A stretch of 64,000 bases of DNA from FEN-1219 sp039933105 (GCA_039933105.1 JBDTOT010000013.1:37280-101279); one strand, 5' to 3'; numbered from the stretch's first letter, positions 43,745 through 52,820 are shown. Translations and numbers: made by a program. Notes: generated by a model from the letters alone, not told the origin.

Positions 43745-44360
43745 GCCCCCCGGCCCGCCACCGACCACAGCACCGGCCTCCGATCTGGCGGCGATGCTCC
43801 AGTTGCTCGCTGGCGGTAGCGACGAAGAGCGCTGGTCCGCCGCGCGCGCGGCCGCCGACGTGCCCGATAGCGTCGCAGCGCTCGGCGAAGCGCTGGCTCG
43901 AGAAACGAGCACGCGGGTTCGCCAGGCCATCTTCACGAGCCTGGCGCGCATCGCCACGCCACAGAGCGTTGACGTCGTGCGCGGATACCTGCGCTCCGAC
44001 GACGCGCACGCGCGCACGGACGCGTGCGACGCTCTCATTGCAATGGGAGAGGCCGCCTGGCCCTACCTCGGAACTCTGTTGCGGGATCACGACGCAGACG
44101 TTCGCGCGCTCGCCTGCGGCCTCGTCCGCAACATGCCGAGTGAAGTGGCAGTGCCGCTGTTCTGCGAGCTGCTGAATCTCGAGCCGGACGCGAACGTGTG
44201 CGCCGCGGCGATCGACGCGCTCGCGGAGATAGGAGGACCCGAAGCGCTGCCGGTGCTCGAGCGCTGCCACGAGCGGTTTCGAGCGACCCCGTTTCTCGCC
44301 TTCGCAATTACGATCGCGGCCGATCGTATCCGTGCGCAATCCGCTTCTCCACGTGCCTGA
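43728..44360 (+). CDS. HEAT-repeat protein of the chemosensory operon
   Basis: Protein of 210 residues, soluble, consisting of about five HEAT/PBS-lyase-like helical pairs from residue 20 on (for example VRQAIFTSLARIATPQSVDV and DVRALACGLVRNMPS). Such solenoids mediate protein contacts. It sits between cheB and cheR and overlaps both, which implies coordinated production, perhaps to tether the adaptation enzymes to the array. That role is inference. Confidence 0.78.
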   Translation: MPLVRKPPGPPPTTAPASDLAAMLQLLAGGSDEERWSAARAAADVPDSVAALGEALARETSTRVRQAIFTSLARIATPQSVDVVRGYLRSDDAHARTDACDALIAMGEAAWPYLGTLLRDHDADVRALACGLVRNMPSEVAVPLFCELLNLEPDANVCAAAIDALAEIGGPEALPVLERCHERFRATPFLAFAITIAADRIRAQSASPRA

Positions 44361-45192
44361 GTTCGCGACCCTCACGGAGGATGAGTTTCGCAGGCTTTGC
44401 GAATTCCTTTACCGACGCACCGGAATGACATTCACCCAAGCAAAACGGTATTACGTCGAGCGCCGCGTAGTGGAACGCATGACCGCAACAGGGTCTGATT
44501 CCTTCGAAGACTATTTCGGCCGGCTGCGAAGCGACGTGTACGGAGAGATCGAGCACTTCGTCAACGCATTCACGGTCAACGAAACGTACTTCTATAGAGA
44601 AGAGCATCAGCTTGCGTGCCTCTCCTCGGACCTGTTGCCGGCGAGGCTACAGATGAAGCCGCCCGGAGAGCCGATCAGGATCTGGTCGGTGCCGTGCTCC
44701 ACGGGCGAGGAGCCCTACTCGATCGCGATTTGGCTGCTCGAAAACTGGCCGCTCGTCGACCAGCATGACATCGAGATAGTCGGCTCAGACATCGACACGA
44801 ACGCAGTCTCAGCAGCGCGCGCCGGAATGTACGTAAAGCGCGCCTTCATGCGCCTGCCGCCGTACTTGCTGGAGAAGTACTTCGAGCCGGAGCAAGACGA
44901 CGCTTGGAAGATCATCGACGACTTACGGCAATCCGTGCATTTCACCACCGCCAACATCGTCGATCGGACGCAGACGAACGCACACGGACGGTTCGACGTG
45001 ATCTTCTGCCGCAACGTGCTGATCTACTTCGACGAGACGTCGCGGCGAAGAGCAGCGGAAAACCTCTACGAGAACCTCTTCCCGGGCGGATTCATTTGCC
45101 TCGGCCACACGGAATCCATGAGCCGTATCTCTCCGCTATTCGACGTCGCACGCTTCGCGGACGCCATCGTGTATCAGAGACCTCCGGAGTAA
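44332..45192 (+). CDS. cheR: Chemotaxis methyltransferase CheR
   Basis: Protein of 286 residues with a GTG start. The N-terminal helical domain has EFLYRRTGMTF, and NETYFYRE is conserved. The SAM site includes IWSVPCSTGEEPYSIA, GSDIDTNAV and FCRNVLIYF. It methylates receptor glutamates opposite to CheB. It overlaps the HEAT gene by 29 bp. Confidence 0.93.
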   Translation: MRNPLLHVPEFATLTEDEFRRLCEFLYRRTGMTFTQAKRYYVERRVVERMTATGSDSFEDYFGRLRSDVYGEIEHFVNAFTVNETYFYREEHQLACLSSDLLPARLQMKPPGEPIRIWSVPCSTGEEPYSIAIWLLENWPLVDQHDIEIVGSDIDTNAVSAARAGMYVKRAFMRLPPYLLEKYFEPEQDDAWKIIDDLRQSVHFTTANIVDRTQTNAHGRFDVIFCRNVLIYFDETSRRRAAENLYENLFPGGFICLGHTESMSRISPLFDVARFADAIVYQRPPE

Positions 45193-45196
45193 CGCC

Positions 45197-45589
45197 GTGG
45201 CCAACGACGCGCGCAAGCGAGTTCTCATCGTGGACGACGCAAGCCTCGTGCGTTTGTACTATCGCACGACTCTGGAGAACGCTGGCCTCGTCGTAGGCGA
45301 AGCACTGAACGGAATCGAAGCGCTAGAGCAGCTGCTCACGGTGCGCTACGACTTGCTCGTAGTGGACGTGAACATGCCGCAGATGGACGGGATCACTTTT
45401 GTGAAATCCCTCCGGGGCAAGAGCGCGCCAATGGCTTCGACTCCGGTATTGATGTCGAGCAGTGAGGCGCACGCGATGCGTATCGCGGCAGCTCGCGCGG
45501 CAGGCGCGAACTTCTACATCGTGAAACCGCTTACCCAAGAAGCGCTGGTGCAGTACGCATTGCTACTCTGTGGAGCTCCGCATGGATGA
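45197..45589 (+). CDS. CheY-like response regulator
   Basis: Single receiver domain of 130 residues: VLIVDDASLVR, phospho-acceptor Asp57 in VVDVNMPQMDG, and Lys in YIVKPLT. There is no output domain. It lies 4 bp after cheR and overlaps cheA by 8 bp. One of two CheY-like proteins in the operon; the target could be a motor or a partner protein. Confidence 0.9.
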   Translation: MANDARKRVLIVDDASLVRLYYRTTLENAGLVVGEALNGIEALEQLLTVRYDLLVVDVNMPQMDGITFVKSLRGKSAPMASTPVLMSSSEAHAMRIAAARAAGANFYIVKPLTQEALVQYALLLCGAPHG

Positions 45590-47780
45590 GCTCCTGCAGC
45601 AGTTCCTGATCGAGTCGCGTGAGCTCGTAGACCAGGCCACCGACGATTTGCTGGCACTCGAGAAAGCGCCGAATGACGCGGAGCGTTTCGACAACGCGTT
45701 TCGCGCGTTTCACACGCTGAAGGGCGGCGCTGGCATAGTGGAGTTCACCGCAATGGCCGACGCCATGCACGGCGCGGAAGACGTGCTCACGGCAGCTCGC
45801 AAGGCATCGGCGCCGATGTCGACGCAGGACATCAGCAACTGCTTGATGTGTCTCGACCAGGTGGTCGAATGGCTCGACGCGATCCAGAGCACCGGCGTCG
45901 TGCCGGTCGGTGCGAGCGCCGCGGCGGTGATCGCGCGCCTCGCGCGCCCGACGACGGGGCCGCCAGCCGGCGCGCCGCCCGCTGATGTCACGGATGTGTG
46001 GGTGCAGGGACTCATGACTGCGCATCGCAATGCAGCGGCGCAGGCGCAAACCGCGATTCGCTATCGACCCGATTCCAGGAGCTTCTTCCGCCAGGAAGAC
46101 CCTCTTGCGCGCATCGGTGCCTTGCCCGGCCTGCTCGCCCTCGACGTCGGTCCGCGCGACTCATGGCCCATGCTGGAAGAGCTCGACCCGTTTTCCTGCA
46201 ACGTCGTGGTCACCGCGCTGCTCGCCATCTCCGCCGGCGACGCGCTCGCAGCGCTCGGCAGTGAGGCCCATCACTGCGACGTCGCGACGCTGCGGACCCA
46301 CACGGGCGCGTCCATGGATCACTCGCTGTCGAAGCAGGCACACGAAGTGCTCGAAGCTCAACTGAGCTTGCTCGCTGGCATTGGTGAGCGCCAGGCGCCC
46401 AGCCTCATCGCGTCGGCCGGCACGGTGGCCGCCAACGTGCTGCGCCACATCGGCAAGATCGCAGACGCGGACCGCATGGCCGCCACAGCCGCCCACTGCG
46501 TGGCGGCGCACGATCTCGCGGGGTTGCAGCAAGCGATACGGGCGGCCCTTGGGGGCGCGCCGCCGGCCCCGGCGGCGCCGCCAGAGCCGGCCCAAGCGCG
46601 GCGCGACGAGGGTGGCGCCCAGACGTTGCGCGTCGATGCTGCCCGAATCGACGCGCTGGTCCGATTGACCGGCGAGCTCATCGTGGCGAAAAACGCCATC
46701 GGGCACTCGGTTCGCCTCGCGGAAACCGAAGGCGCCGCACTGGCTGCGACGCTCAAGAGCCGACATGCCGCGCTCGAACGGCTGGTCGGTGAGCTGCAGC
46801 GCTCGGTGGTCGCGATGCGCGTGCTTCCGCTGCGGGTTGCGCTACAGCGTTTCCCCCGCCTGATACGCGAAATGTCCGTAGACCTGGAAAAACCCGCCAC
46901 GCTCGTGCTCGAGGGCGAAGACACGGAGGCGGACAAAGCAATCGTCGAGGTGCTCGTCGAGCCGCTCGTGCACGTGCTGCGCAACGCGATGGACCACGGT
47001 GTCGAGACTGCGGCTGTGCGTGCAGCCGCCGGCAAACCGGGCACCGCCACCATCCGTATACGCGCGTTCCGCGCTGGCGAGCACGTCACGCTCGAAGTCG
47101 TGGACGACGGCGGCGGAATCGACGTGTCGCGTGTTCGCGAGGTTGCGAACGAACGCAAGGTGGCCCCAGAAGAAACTCTCGCGTCCATGAGCGACGCGGA
47201 AGTCATAGACCTCATCTTCGCGCCGGGGTTTTCGACGGCAACGACAGTCACCGAGCTGTCGGGCCGCGGCGTTGGCATGGATGCGGTGCGCACGGCGGTG
47301 AAAAGACTCGGCGGACACGTCACCGCGACCAGCGTTGCCGGTCAGGGAACGACGGTGCGCTTCACTCTGCCCTTCAGCGTGATGATGACTCGGGTCATGA
47401 CCGTCGAAGCCGGCGGCCAACAATTCGGCATCCCGCTCGACGCGGTCATCGAGACCATTCGAGTCCCGCGTAGCAGCGTCTTCAGGATCGGAGCGGCGCA
47501 GGCGATCGTATTCCGCGACAAGACAATCCCCCTCGTCCGCCTGAGCCAGGCGCTCGGAGCGGGATCGAGGGACGACAGCGACGACGCCTCGCCGGTGGTG
47601 ATTACGAAAGTGGATGGCGACTTCGGAGCATTGCAAGTGGATAGGATCGGCGAGCGCATGGAGATCATGCTCGAGCCCCTCGACGGCCTCTTAGGGGGGC
47701 TGCCCGGCATCGCGGGATCCACGTTGCTCGGGGATGGCAGCGTGCTCCTGGTTCTCGACGTGGCGGAGCTACTTCGATGA
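45582..47780 (+). CDS. cheA: Chemotaxis histidine kinase CheA
   Basis: Protein of 732 residues. The Hpt domain has phospho-acceptor His44 in AFHTLKGGAG. A variable region (about 110-340) contains RDSWPMLEELDPFSC and no recognisable P2 domain. Dimerisation helices, then the kinase with HVLRNAMDHGVE (N box), DDGGGID (G1) and GRGVGMDAV (G2), then a CheW-like P5 domain (about 600-732). ATG 45582 overlaps cheY; a GTG at 45570 is the alternative. It phosphorylates the CheY proteins and CheB. Confidence 0.92.
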   Translation: MDELLQQFLIESRELVDQATDDLLALEKAPNDAERFDNAFRAFHTLKGGAGIVEFTAMADAMHGAEDVLTAARKASAPMSTQDISNCLMCLDQVVEWLDAIQSTGVVPVGASAAAVIARLARPTTGPPAGAPPADVTDVWVQGLMTAHRNAAAQAQTAIRYRPDSRSFFRQEDPLARIGALPGLLALDVGPRDSWPMLEELDPFSCNVVVTALLAISAGDALAALGSEAHHCDVATLRTHTGASMDHSLSKQAHEVLEAQLSLLAGIGERQAPSLIASAGTVAANVLRHIGKIADADRMAATAAHCVAAHDLAGLQQAIRAALGGAPPAPAAPPEPAQARRDEGGAQTLRVDAARIDALVRLTGELIVAKNAIGHSVRLAETEGAALAATLKSRHAALERLVGELQRSVVAMRVLPLRVALQRFPRLIREMSVDLEKPATLVLEGEDTEADKAIVEVLVEPLVHVLRNAMDHGVETAAVRAAAGKPGTATIRIRAFRAGEHVTLEVVDDGGGIDVSRVREVANERKVAPEETLASMSDAEVIDLIFAPGFSTATTVTELSGRGVGMDAVRTAVKRLGGHVTATSVAGQGTTVRFTLPFSVMMTRVMTVEAGGQQFGIPLDAVIETIRVPRSSVFRIGAAQAIVFRDKTIPLVRLSQALGAGSRDDSDDASPVVITKVDGDFGALQVDRIGERMEIMLEPLDGLLGGLPGIAGSTLLGDGSVLLVLDVAELLR

Positions 47781-48025
47781 CGGTGCGACTCGCCGCCGAC
47801 GGCACGCTAAGCCTATTGGGCCTCTGCGGGGTGGAAGACGCGGAAGTCTTACAACACCACCTATTGGCCGCTCCGGAATCCACCGTAGAATGGAGCGGCT
47901 GCCAACATTTGCACACCGCCATCCTGCAAGTGCTGCTGATAGCGAAGCCGCGCCTGCGTGGCGTGCCGTCCAACCCCTTTCTCAGAAGCCACGTCGAACC
48001 GTTGCTAGCTAGGAAGCCGAAATGA
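47777..48025 (+). CDS. Small STAS-like protein
   Basis: Protein of 82 residues between cheA and a cheY gene, overlapping both by 4 bp. VEWSGCQHLHTAILQVLL resembles the loop-helix of STAS domains, where a Ser or Cys can be phosphorylated or can contact partners. It is shorter than a full STAS fold (about 100 residues). Its role in the array is unknown. Confidence 0.6.
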   Translation: MTVRLAADGTLSLLGLCGVEDAEVLQHHLLAAPESTVEWSGCQHLHTAILQVLLIAKPRLRGVPSNPFLRSHVEPLLARKPK

Positions 48026-48405
48026 CCTATAAAGTGCTCGTCGTCGACGATAGTAAGCTCGCCCGCATGGCGGTGGTGAAAGCCCTAAAGAGTTGTTATC
48101 CAGATGGCGCGATCGTGGAAGCCGGCAGCGCAGACGCTGCGTTGAGCGCCATGCAGAACGAGACGCCGGATATTGCACTCGTCGATTTCAATATGCCGGC
48201 ACGGGACGGCCTGCTCGTTGCCGCGGATCTGCGCCAGCTCAGCCCGCAAATGCCGATCGCCATCGTGTCGGCCAATCATCAGCAGGAAATTGTCAACCGA
48301 GCGGCGGCCCTCGGGGCGACATTTCTATCGAAGCCGGTGATCGAGAAAGACTTGAGCGCGTTCTTGAAAGCGGCTACGCGCGAGCTACAGGACGCCGTCT
48401 CGTGA
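48022..48405 (+). CDS. CheY-like response regulator
   Basis: Receiver domain of 127 residues: VLVVDDSKLAR, phospho-acceptor Asp55 in LVDFNMPARDG, and Lys in FLSKPV. No output domain. The next gene encodes a CheC-type phosphatase and its GTG overlaps this stop, which suggests this CheY is the CheC substrate. Confidence 0.9.
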   Translation: MTYKVLVVDDSKLARMAVVKALKSCYPDGAIVEAGSADAALSAMQNETPDIALVDFNMPARDGLLVAADLRQLSPQMPIAIVSANHQQEIVNRAAALGATFLSKPVIEKDLSAFLKAATRELQDAVS

Positions 48406-49037
48406 ACGACCTGACGCTATCGGAGCTCGAGCTCGACGCTTTGACTGAACTCGTCAATCTCGGTGTCAGTCGTGCCGCCGCGAATCTGGCGCTCATGGTG
48501 CACGAGGAAGTCATCTTGAGCGTGCCGAAGGTCGCGCTGCTGACTCGAGAGGAGGCGATTCGTGCGCTGAGCGAACGCGAATCCAAACATCTCGTAGCGG
48601 TGCACCAGGTTTTCCAGGGTGACATCGCCGGCAGAGCGCTCCTGATCTTCCCGGAGGAGCAGAGCCTCGAGCTCGTGAGATCGGTGGTGGGCAGCGAACT
48701 CTCGCTCGAAGACATCATTGAGCTAGAGCAAGAAGCGCTCGCAGAGACCGGCAACGTCATTCTCAACAGCTGCCTTGCCACCATCGCAAACTCCCTAGAG
48801 AGCAGCCTGACAATCTCGCTGCCCGAAGTCCTGCGAGGCGAAGGCTCGCGGTTTTTCGCGTTGGAGCCGCCGCCTGCGGGGGGCACCACGATCATGTTCA
48901 TCTACATCAATTTTGCGCTACGAAAGCGCGAAGTCGACGGCTACCTGGCAATGATGATGGACCTACCCTCGCTCACCGCCCTGCAAGGGCTGCTGCGTGG
49001 ATGGATCCGACGAATGGGCGGAACGCCGCAAGAGTAG
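48402..49037 (+). CDS. cheC: CheC-type CheY-P phosphatase
   Basis: Protein of 211 residues with GTG start 48402. Both CheC phosphatase motifs are kept: ELVNLGVSRAAANLA (Glu16, Asn19) and ETGNVILNSCLATIANSL. It would dephosphorylate CheY-P. CheZ and CheD are absent from this cluster. The frame is open upstream to 48093 but only antisense-like and out of frame with cheY coding. Confidence 0.87.
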   Translation: MNDLTLSELELDALTELVNLGVSRAAANLALMVHEEVILSVPKVALLTREEAIRALSERESKHLVAVHQVFQGDIAGRALLIFPEEQSLELVRSVVGSELSLEDIIELEQEALAETGNVILNSCLATIANSLESSLTISLPEVLRGEGSRFFALEPPPAGGTTIMFIYINFALRKREVDGYLAMMMDLPSLTALQGLLRGWIRRMGGTPQE

Positions 49038-49043
49038 TAGTTC

Positions 49044-51014
49044 ATGTCCGGAACCGAACACGAACACTCGATTCTCGACGCGGTTGCAACCGGGTTGATC
49101 GTCGTTGGCTCGGATCGGACGATTGTCCAGTGGAATGCATGGATGGCTTCCGCCAGCCGGCGGCACGAATCGGAGGTGATCGGCAAGCGGCTCGAGCAGG
49201 TCTTCACCAGCTCCGAGCTCCGAGTGGTCGGCCGAGCGGTCGAGTCTGCCATCGATGCCGGCGCTTCCACTCTGTTGACTCACGCGCTGCACGCGACTCT
49301 GCTGCCGCTCCACACGTTGGCGGGACGACCCCTGCTGCACGACATCATGATATCTCCGGTCGGCGACGCACCGCACCGCCGATGTATCGTCCAGATTGCG
49401 GACGTGACGGACACGACGCGGCGCGAACACTTTCTGCGGGATCGCCAGAACGCGCGCTACGACGCATTGGTCCAAAGCGCGCCCGACGTGATCTTGAACG
49501 TCGACAGCCAGGGAATCATTCAGCTCGCGAACCCCGCGGCGGAACAGCACTTCGGCTATCCGGACGCAGAGCTGATCGGCAAGCCGATGACGTTGCTCTT
49601 CGAGAGCGAAGATGCGTGGTACGACGTCTGGCGGTCGGTGAGCGCGGGCGCCTCCGGCTATACGACAGATGTCCGCGTCCGCCGCAAGGATGGCATGCTG
49701 CGCTACTTTGAAGTCTCCGCCGCCCGTTGGCAGGACGGGACCCGCTTCTTGATCACCGCGATCTTGCGCGACGTGACCGACCGGCGTGACGCCGAGATCG
49801 CACTTCGCGACAGGGAACGCGAATCCCGCGCGAGCGCGAACGCGCTGGCGGAGCTCAACAAAGTGCTCAAGGAAAGCGGCGAGGCGCTGAATGTCATGGA
49901 TCGGCGCAAGGACGAGTTCCTCGCGACGCTGGCCCACGAGCTGCGCAACCCGCTCGCGCCGCTGCGTTACGGTCTGCAGCTGCTGAAACCCGCCAACGAC
50001 GACGGTGGCCTGACGGACCGCACGTGGCAAATGATGGACATGCAGCTCGGGCAGATGATGCGGCTCATCGACGACCTGCTCGACGTCAGCCGCATCACCA
50101 ACGATCGGATCGCGCTGCACAAGGAACTCACTTCGCTGGACAAGGTGATGCGTCAGGCAATCGCGACTAGCGCGCCGATCATCGAATCGACGCAGCACAA
50201 TCTGAGCATCGACATGCCCGCGCAGCAAATCACGCTTGACGCGGATGTCGCGCGGCTCACGCAGGTGTTCTCCAACCTGCTGAACAACGCCGCGAAGTAC
50301 ACGCCGCGCGGCGGCAGCATCCAGATCAGAGTGGAGCAGCGCGACGACTTGGCCACTGTGCGCGTCATCGATAGTGGAATCGGCATTCCGCAGGCAATGC
50401 TGCCACGAGTGTTCGACATGTTCATGCAGGTCGACAGCTCCCTCGAACGAACCCAGGGGGGGCTCGGCGTCGGCCTATCGTTGGTGAAGCGGCTTGTTCA
50501 AATGCACGGCGGCACGGTGGAGGCGCACAGCAAAGGTGTCGGTGCGGGCAGCGAGTTCGTCGTGCGGCTGCCCACTACCAAGAGACCGACATCGATCGAC
50601 ACGCCGCGCGCGACCGACGTCGACGCCGCGCCCATTTCGATTCGCCGGCGTGTCCTCGTGGTCGACGACAACCAGGATTCCGCGACGAGTCTCGCAATGC
50701 TTCTGGGTATGAAAGGCCACGAGACGAGAACGGCGAACGACGGCATCGAAGCCATCGAAATCGCCAACGAGTTTCGGCCGCAGCTCGTGTTGCTCGACAT
50801 TGGAATGCCGAAGCTCAACGGGTACGAGACCGCCCGCCTGATGCGGCAGAAGGAATGGGGCCGGCGAGCTCTACTCGTGGCGTTGACGGGCTGGGGCCAG
50901 GAAACCGACCGTGCGCGCTCCAGCGATGCAGGTTTCGACGCCCACCTCACAAAGCCGGTCGACTTCGCCGTAGTGCAACGCTTGCTCACGACTATGTCGG
51001 CCAGCGAGGGCTAA
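49044..51014 (+). CDS. PAS-PAS hybrid histidine kinase with receiver domain
   Basis: Soluble protein of 656 residues. Two PAS domains (about 8-125 and 135-255), HisKA with FLATLAHELRNPLAPL (His about 298), HATPase with NLLNNAAKYTPRG, DSGIGIP and GLGVGLSLVKRL. A C-terminal receiver (about 533-650) has VDDNQDSATS and Asp about 585 in LLDIGMPKLNG. No membrane helix, so it senses a cytoplasmic cue. It lies 6 bp after cheC and ends the operon, possibly a second input or a phosphate sink for the CheY proteins. Confidence 0.9.
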   Translation: MSGTEHEHSILDAVATGLIVVGSDRTIVQWNAWMASASRRHESEVIGKRLEQVFTSSELRVVGRAVESAIDAGASTLLTHALHATLLPLHTLAGRPLLHDIMISPVGDAPHRRCIVQIADVTDTTRREHFLRDRQNARYDALVQSAPDVILNVDSQGIIQLANPAAEQHFGYPDAELIGKPMTLLFESEDAWYDVWRSVSAGASGYTTDVRVRRKDGMLRYFEVSAARWQDGTRFLITAILRDVTDRRDAEIALRDRERESRASANALAELNKVLKESGEALNVMDRRKDEFLATLAHELRNPLAPLRYGLQLLKPANDDGGLTDRTWQMMDMQLGQMMRLIDDLLDVSRITNDRIALHKELTSLDKVMRQAIATSAPIIESTQHNLSIDMPAQQITLDADVARLTQVFSNLLNNAAKYTPRGGSIQIRVEQRDDLATVRVIDSGIGIPQAMLPRVFDMFMQVDSSLERTQGGLGVGLSLVKRLVQMHGGTVEAHSKGVGAGSEFVVRLPTTKRPTSIDTPRATDVDAAPISIRRRVLVVDDNQDSATSLAMLLGMKGHETRTANDGIEAIEIANEFRPQLVLLDIGMPKLNGYETARLMRQKEWGRRALLVALTGWGQETDRARSSDAGFDAHLTKPVDFAVVQRLLTTMSASEG

Positions 51015-51062
51015 CGCGCGAATTCCATTGCGCAGTTTCGCGCTCGTGGCTTGCTGTCGTAT

Positions 51063-51148
51063 TGGTGCCCAGGCCCGGATTTGAACCGGGACGGCCTTTC
51101 GGCCAGCGGATTTTAAGTCCGCTGCGTCTACCCTTCCGCCACCCGGGC
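51063..51148 (-). tRNA. tRNA-Leu (anticodon UAA)
   Basis: The minus strand reads from GCCCGGG to the encoded 3' CCA in 86 bases. The acceptor arms GCCCGGG and CCTGGGC pair over seven positions with one G-U. The anticodon loop CTTAAAA within GGACTTAAAATCC gives anticodon UAA. A variable arm (GGCCGAAAGGCC) of class II size and a T-arm CCCGGTTCAAATCCGGG are present. All fit tRNA-Leu(UAA). Confidence 0.95.
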
Positions 51149-51184
51149 GTGTGCGTTGGCGCGGAAGGGTAACACTCGCAAGTA

Positions 51185-51208
51185 GGGGCGGCCTAACTAG
51201 GCCGCCCC
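51185..51208 (-). terminator. Hairpin between the cytochrome gene and tRNA-Leu
   Basis: Inverted repeat GGGGCGGCCTA / TAGGCCGCCCC with a two-base spacer: eleven complementary positions, the inner ones forming the loop. It lies 28 bp past the cytochrome stop codon. Only a weak T-run follows on the minus strand, so termination is likely but not textbook. Confidence 0.55.
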
Positions 51209-51235
51209 CTGTTTGCAAACACGTACTACGAGCCG

Positions 51236-51985
51236 TTACTTCTTCGGCTGCAACTGCGCCATCATGCGCGTCGCCGCAGCGTTTTTCGGGTCGATCGCGA
51301 GCGCCTTATGGAGGCTGTCCATCGCAGCGGCGTCGTCTTTCTTGCCCTGCTGCGCCTGCGCGATCGCGACGTAGCTAGCCGCGGACTTCGGGAACACCGT
51401 CAGGTTTAGTTGCAAGAACTGAATCGCTTCGTCCTGGCGGTTCTGCGCGATCAACGGACGAGCCGTCGCAATCAAACCTTGCTCGCTGAAGTCATACGCT
51501 TGCGCGCCGTAGTACTTCGTCTTGAGCTCGGTGTACTGCGAAGACGCGGCCGCGAAGCCCTTGTCCTTCGACGTCTTCGCGAGGATCTCGCCGATCTGCT
51601 TCGGCTCCGGCACGCCGCGATGGCACGTAATGCAACCGACGCGCGTGAGCTGGTCGGCCGGCTCATTGAGTGCGGTCGGCAGAGCCATGTTCAGATCGCC
51701 GGCGATCTTCATCATTGCGCGCGCGCGATCTTTCTCTTTCTTGTCGTCGGACGCGAAATCCGGCGGCGCGCCTTCCTTCTCGACGTGGCAGTACTCGCAG
51801 CCGACGCCGAGCGCGGCCGTGAAGTTCTGCATCACATTGATGACCTGCCCGCGCGTCCAATCCTTCGGCAGGACCTTCAGGTTCTTCGGCGCTTCCTGCG
51901 CAGGCGCCTGCGCAAACGCAGCGCTTGCGAGCAGCAGCAAAGCGGCAGCCACGGAATGGCGGCCAAAAACAGATGACATGGACAT
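51236..51985 (-). CDS. Di-haem c-type cytochrome (reaction-centre cytochrome-like) with TPR tail
   Basis: Protein of 249 residues with a signal peptide (about 1-26). Two CxxCH sites: GCEYCH (Cys63, Cys66, His67) and GCITCH (Cys118, Cys121, His122). The spacing and LPKDWTRGQVINVMQNFTAALGVGC resemble the CytoC_RC family (PF02276) of photosynthetic reaction-centre cytochromes, halved from four haems to two. The C-terminal 80 residues look like TPR (KKDDAAAMDSLHKALAIDPKN). ATG 51985 has GGAGGAG just upstream. It is a substrate for the ccm system in this window. Confidence 0.8.
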   Translation of the reverse strand: MSMSSVFGRHSVAAALLLLASAAFAQAPAQEAPKNLKVLPKDWTRGQVINVMQNFTAALGVGCEYCHVEKEGAPPDFASDDKKEKDRARAMMKIAGDLNMALPTALNEPADQLTRVGCITCHRGVPEPKQIGEILAKTSKDKGFAAASSQYTELKTKYYGAQAYDFSEQGLIATARPLIAQNRQDEAIQFLQLNLTVFPKSAASYVAIAQAQQGKKDDAAAMDSLHKALAIDPKNAAATRMMAQLQPKK

Positions 51986-52024
51986 GACTCCTCCCCTTCG
52001 TTGACGTTCAGAGCTCAATCGTTG

Positions 52025-52504
52025 TTACTGCCTCAGCGCAGTGTCCCAATGCTCGACGATCTTGCCGTTGGCAATGCGAAACATGTCGAACCACGTGGTG
52101 GTGTACGGCTTGCCGTCCTTGTCCTTGTACTCGCGTTTGAGTGCGAGCGTGACGAGATCGCGTTCCGCGACCATCGAGATGAGCCCGTCGATATGATCCG
52201 GCACGTCGATCGGCGCCATCTTCTGAGCAGTGAAGTACGCCTTCACGCCGTCGCGGCCGGTTTCGGCATTCGGGTTGTGCTGGTGATACTCGGGCGCAAG
52301 ATACTGATCCGCCGCATCGATGTGATGTGCGCTCAAGAACGTGCGCCACATGTCCCACACGAGCTTCTTGTTGGCGGCGAGCTGCGGATCTTTGCTCTCG
52401 AGAAATTTGAGCTGCTCCTTCGCGGGCGTGGCAACCACCGGCTCGGCGGCGTTGACCACAGCGGTTATGGCAAAGGCGGCGACTGCAACGGCAAGTACTT
52501 TCAT
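52025..52504 (-). CDS. Exported SnoaL-like (NTF2 fold) protein
   Basis: Protein of 159 residues with a signal peptide (about 1-19). The core WDMWRTFLSAHHIDAADQYLAPEYHQHNP followed by TWFDMFRIANGKIVEHWDT is the SnoaL/NTF2-like pattern (predicted SnoaL-like aldol condensation or binding protein). The substrate is unknown. It precedes the di-haem cytochrome on the same strand with a 39-bp gap and may be co-transcribed with it. Confidence 0.78.
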   Translation of the reverse strand: MKVLAVAVAAFAITAVVNAAEPVVATPAKEQLKFLESKDPQLAANKKLVWDMWRTFLSAHHIDAADQYLAPEYHQHNPNAETGRDGVKAYFTAQKMAPIDVPDHIDGLISMVAERDLVTLALKREYKDKDGKPYTTTWFDMFRIANGKIVEHWDTALRQ

Positions 52505-52820
52505 CGTGGGCTCCCCCGTGACTGATCGTTCGTATTGTTCCGGTTGAACCGGGTTCGTTGACTATACCAGCGACGGAGCTTCGGCCCCACACGCGCCGAA
52601 CACGTCGGTACGCACTCGCAAGCAGCCGGCATGCCAATAGACCAAGCACCCGTTTGCCGCGTCGTCCGCCAGGTAACTGCACCGAAAACTGGCCTGCCGC
52701 GACTTCCGTCACGTCCCGATTGTCATCGCCAGCCCGTCGAGCGCGTTGTTCGCTAGCAAGAGCCGGACGTGTACGCGAATGGATGGACGGCTCGCTGGTA
52801 TCTCAACAGGAGGGGTTCAG
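52505..52820. other. 316-bp intergenic region between divergent genes
   Basis: No gene is supported. On the minus strand GGTATAGTC near 52560 could be a -10 element for the SnoaL-like gene. An ACAGGAGGGG ribosome-binding site marks the right end. Confidence 0.4.

Noticed and set aside
39230..51014. Classical flagellar chemotaxis locus
   Set aside because: No flagellar genes, no cheZ and no fliA-type neighbours; the composition points to another output.
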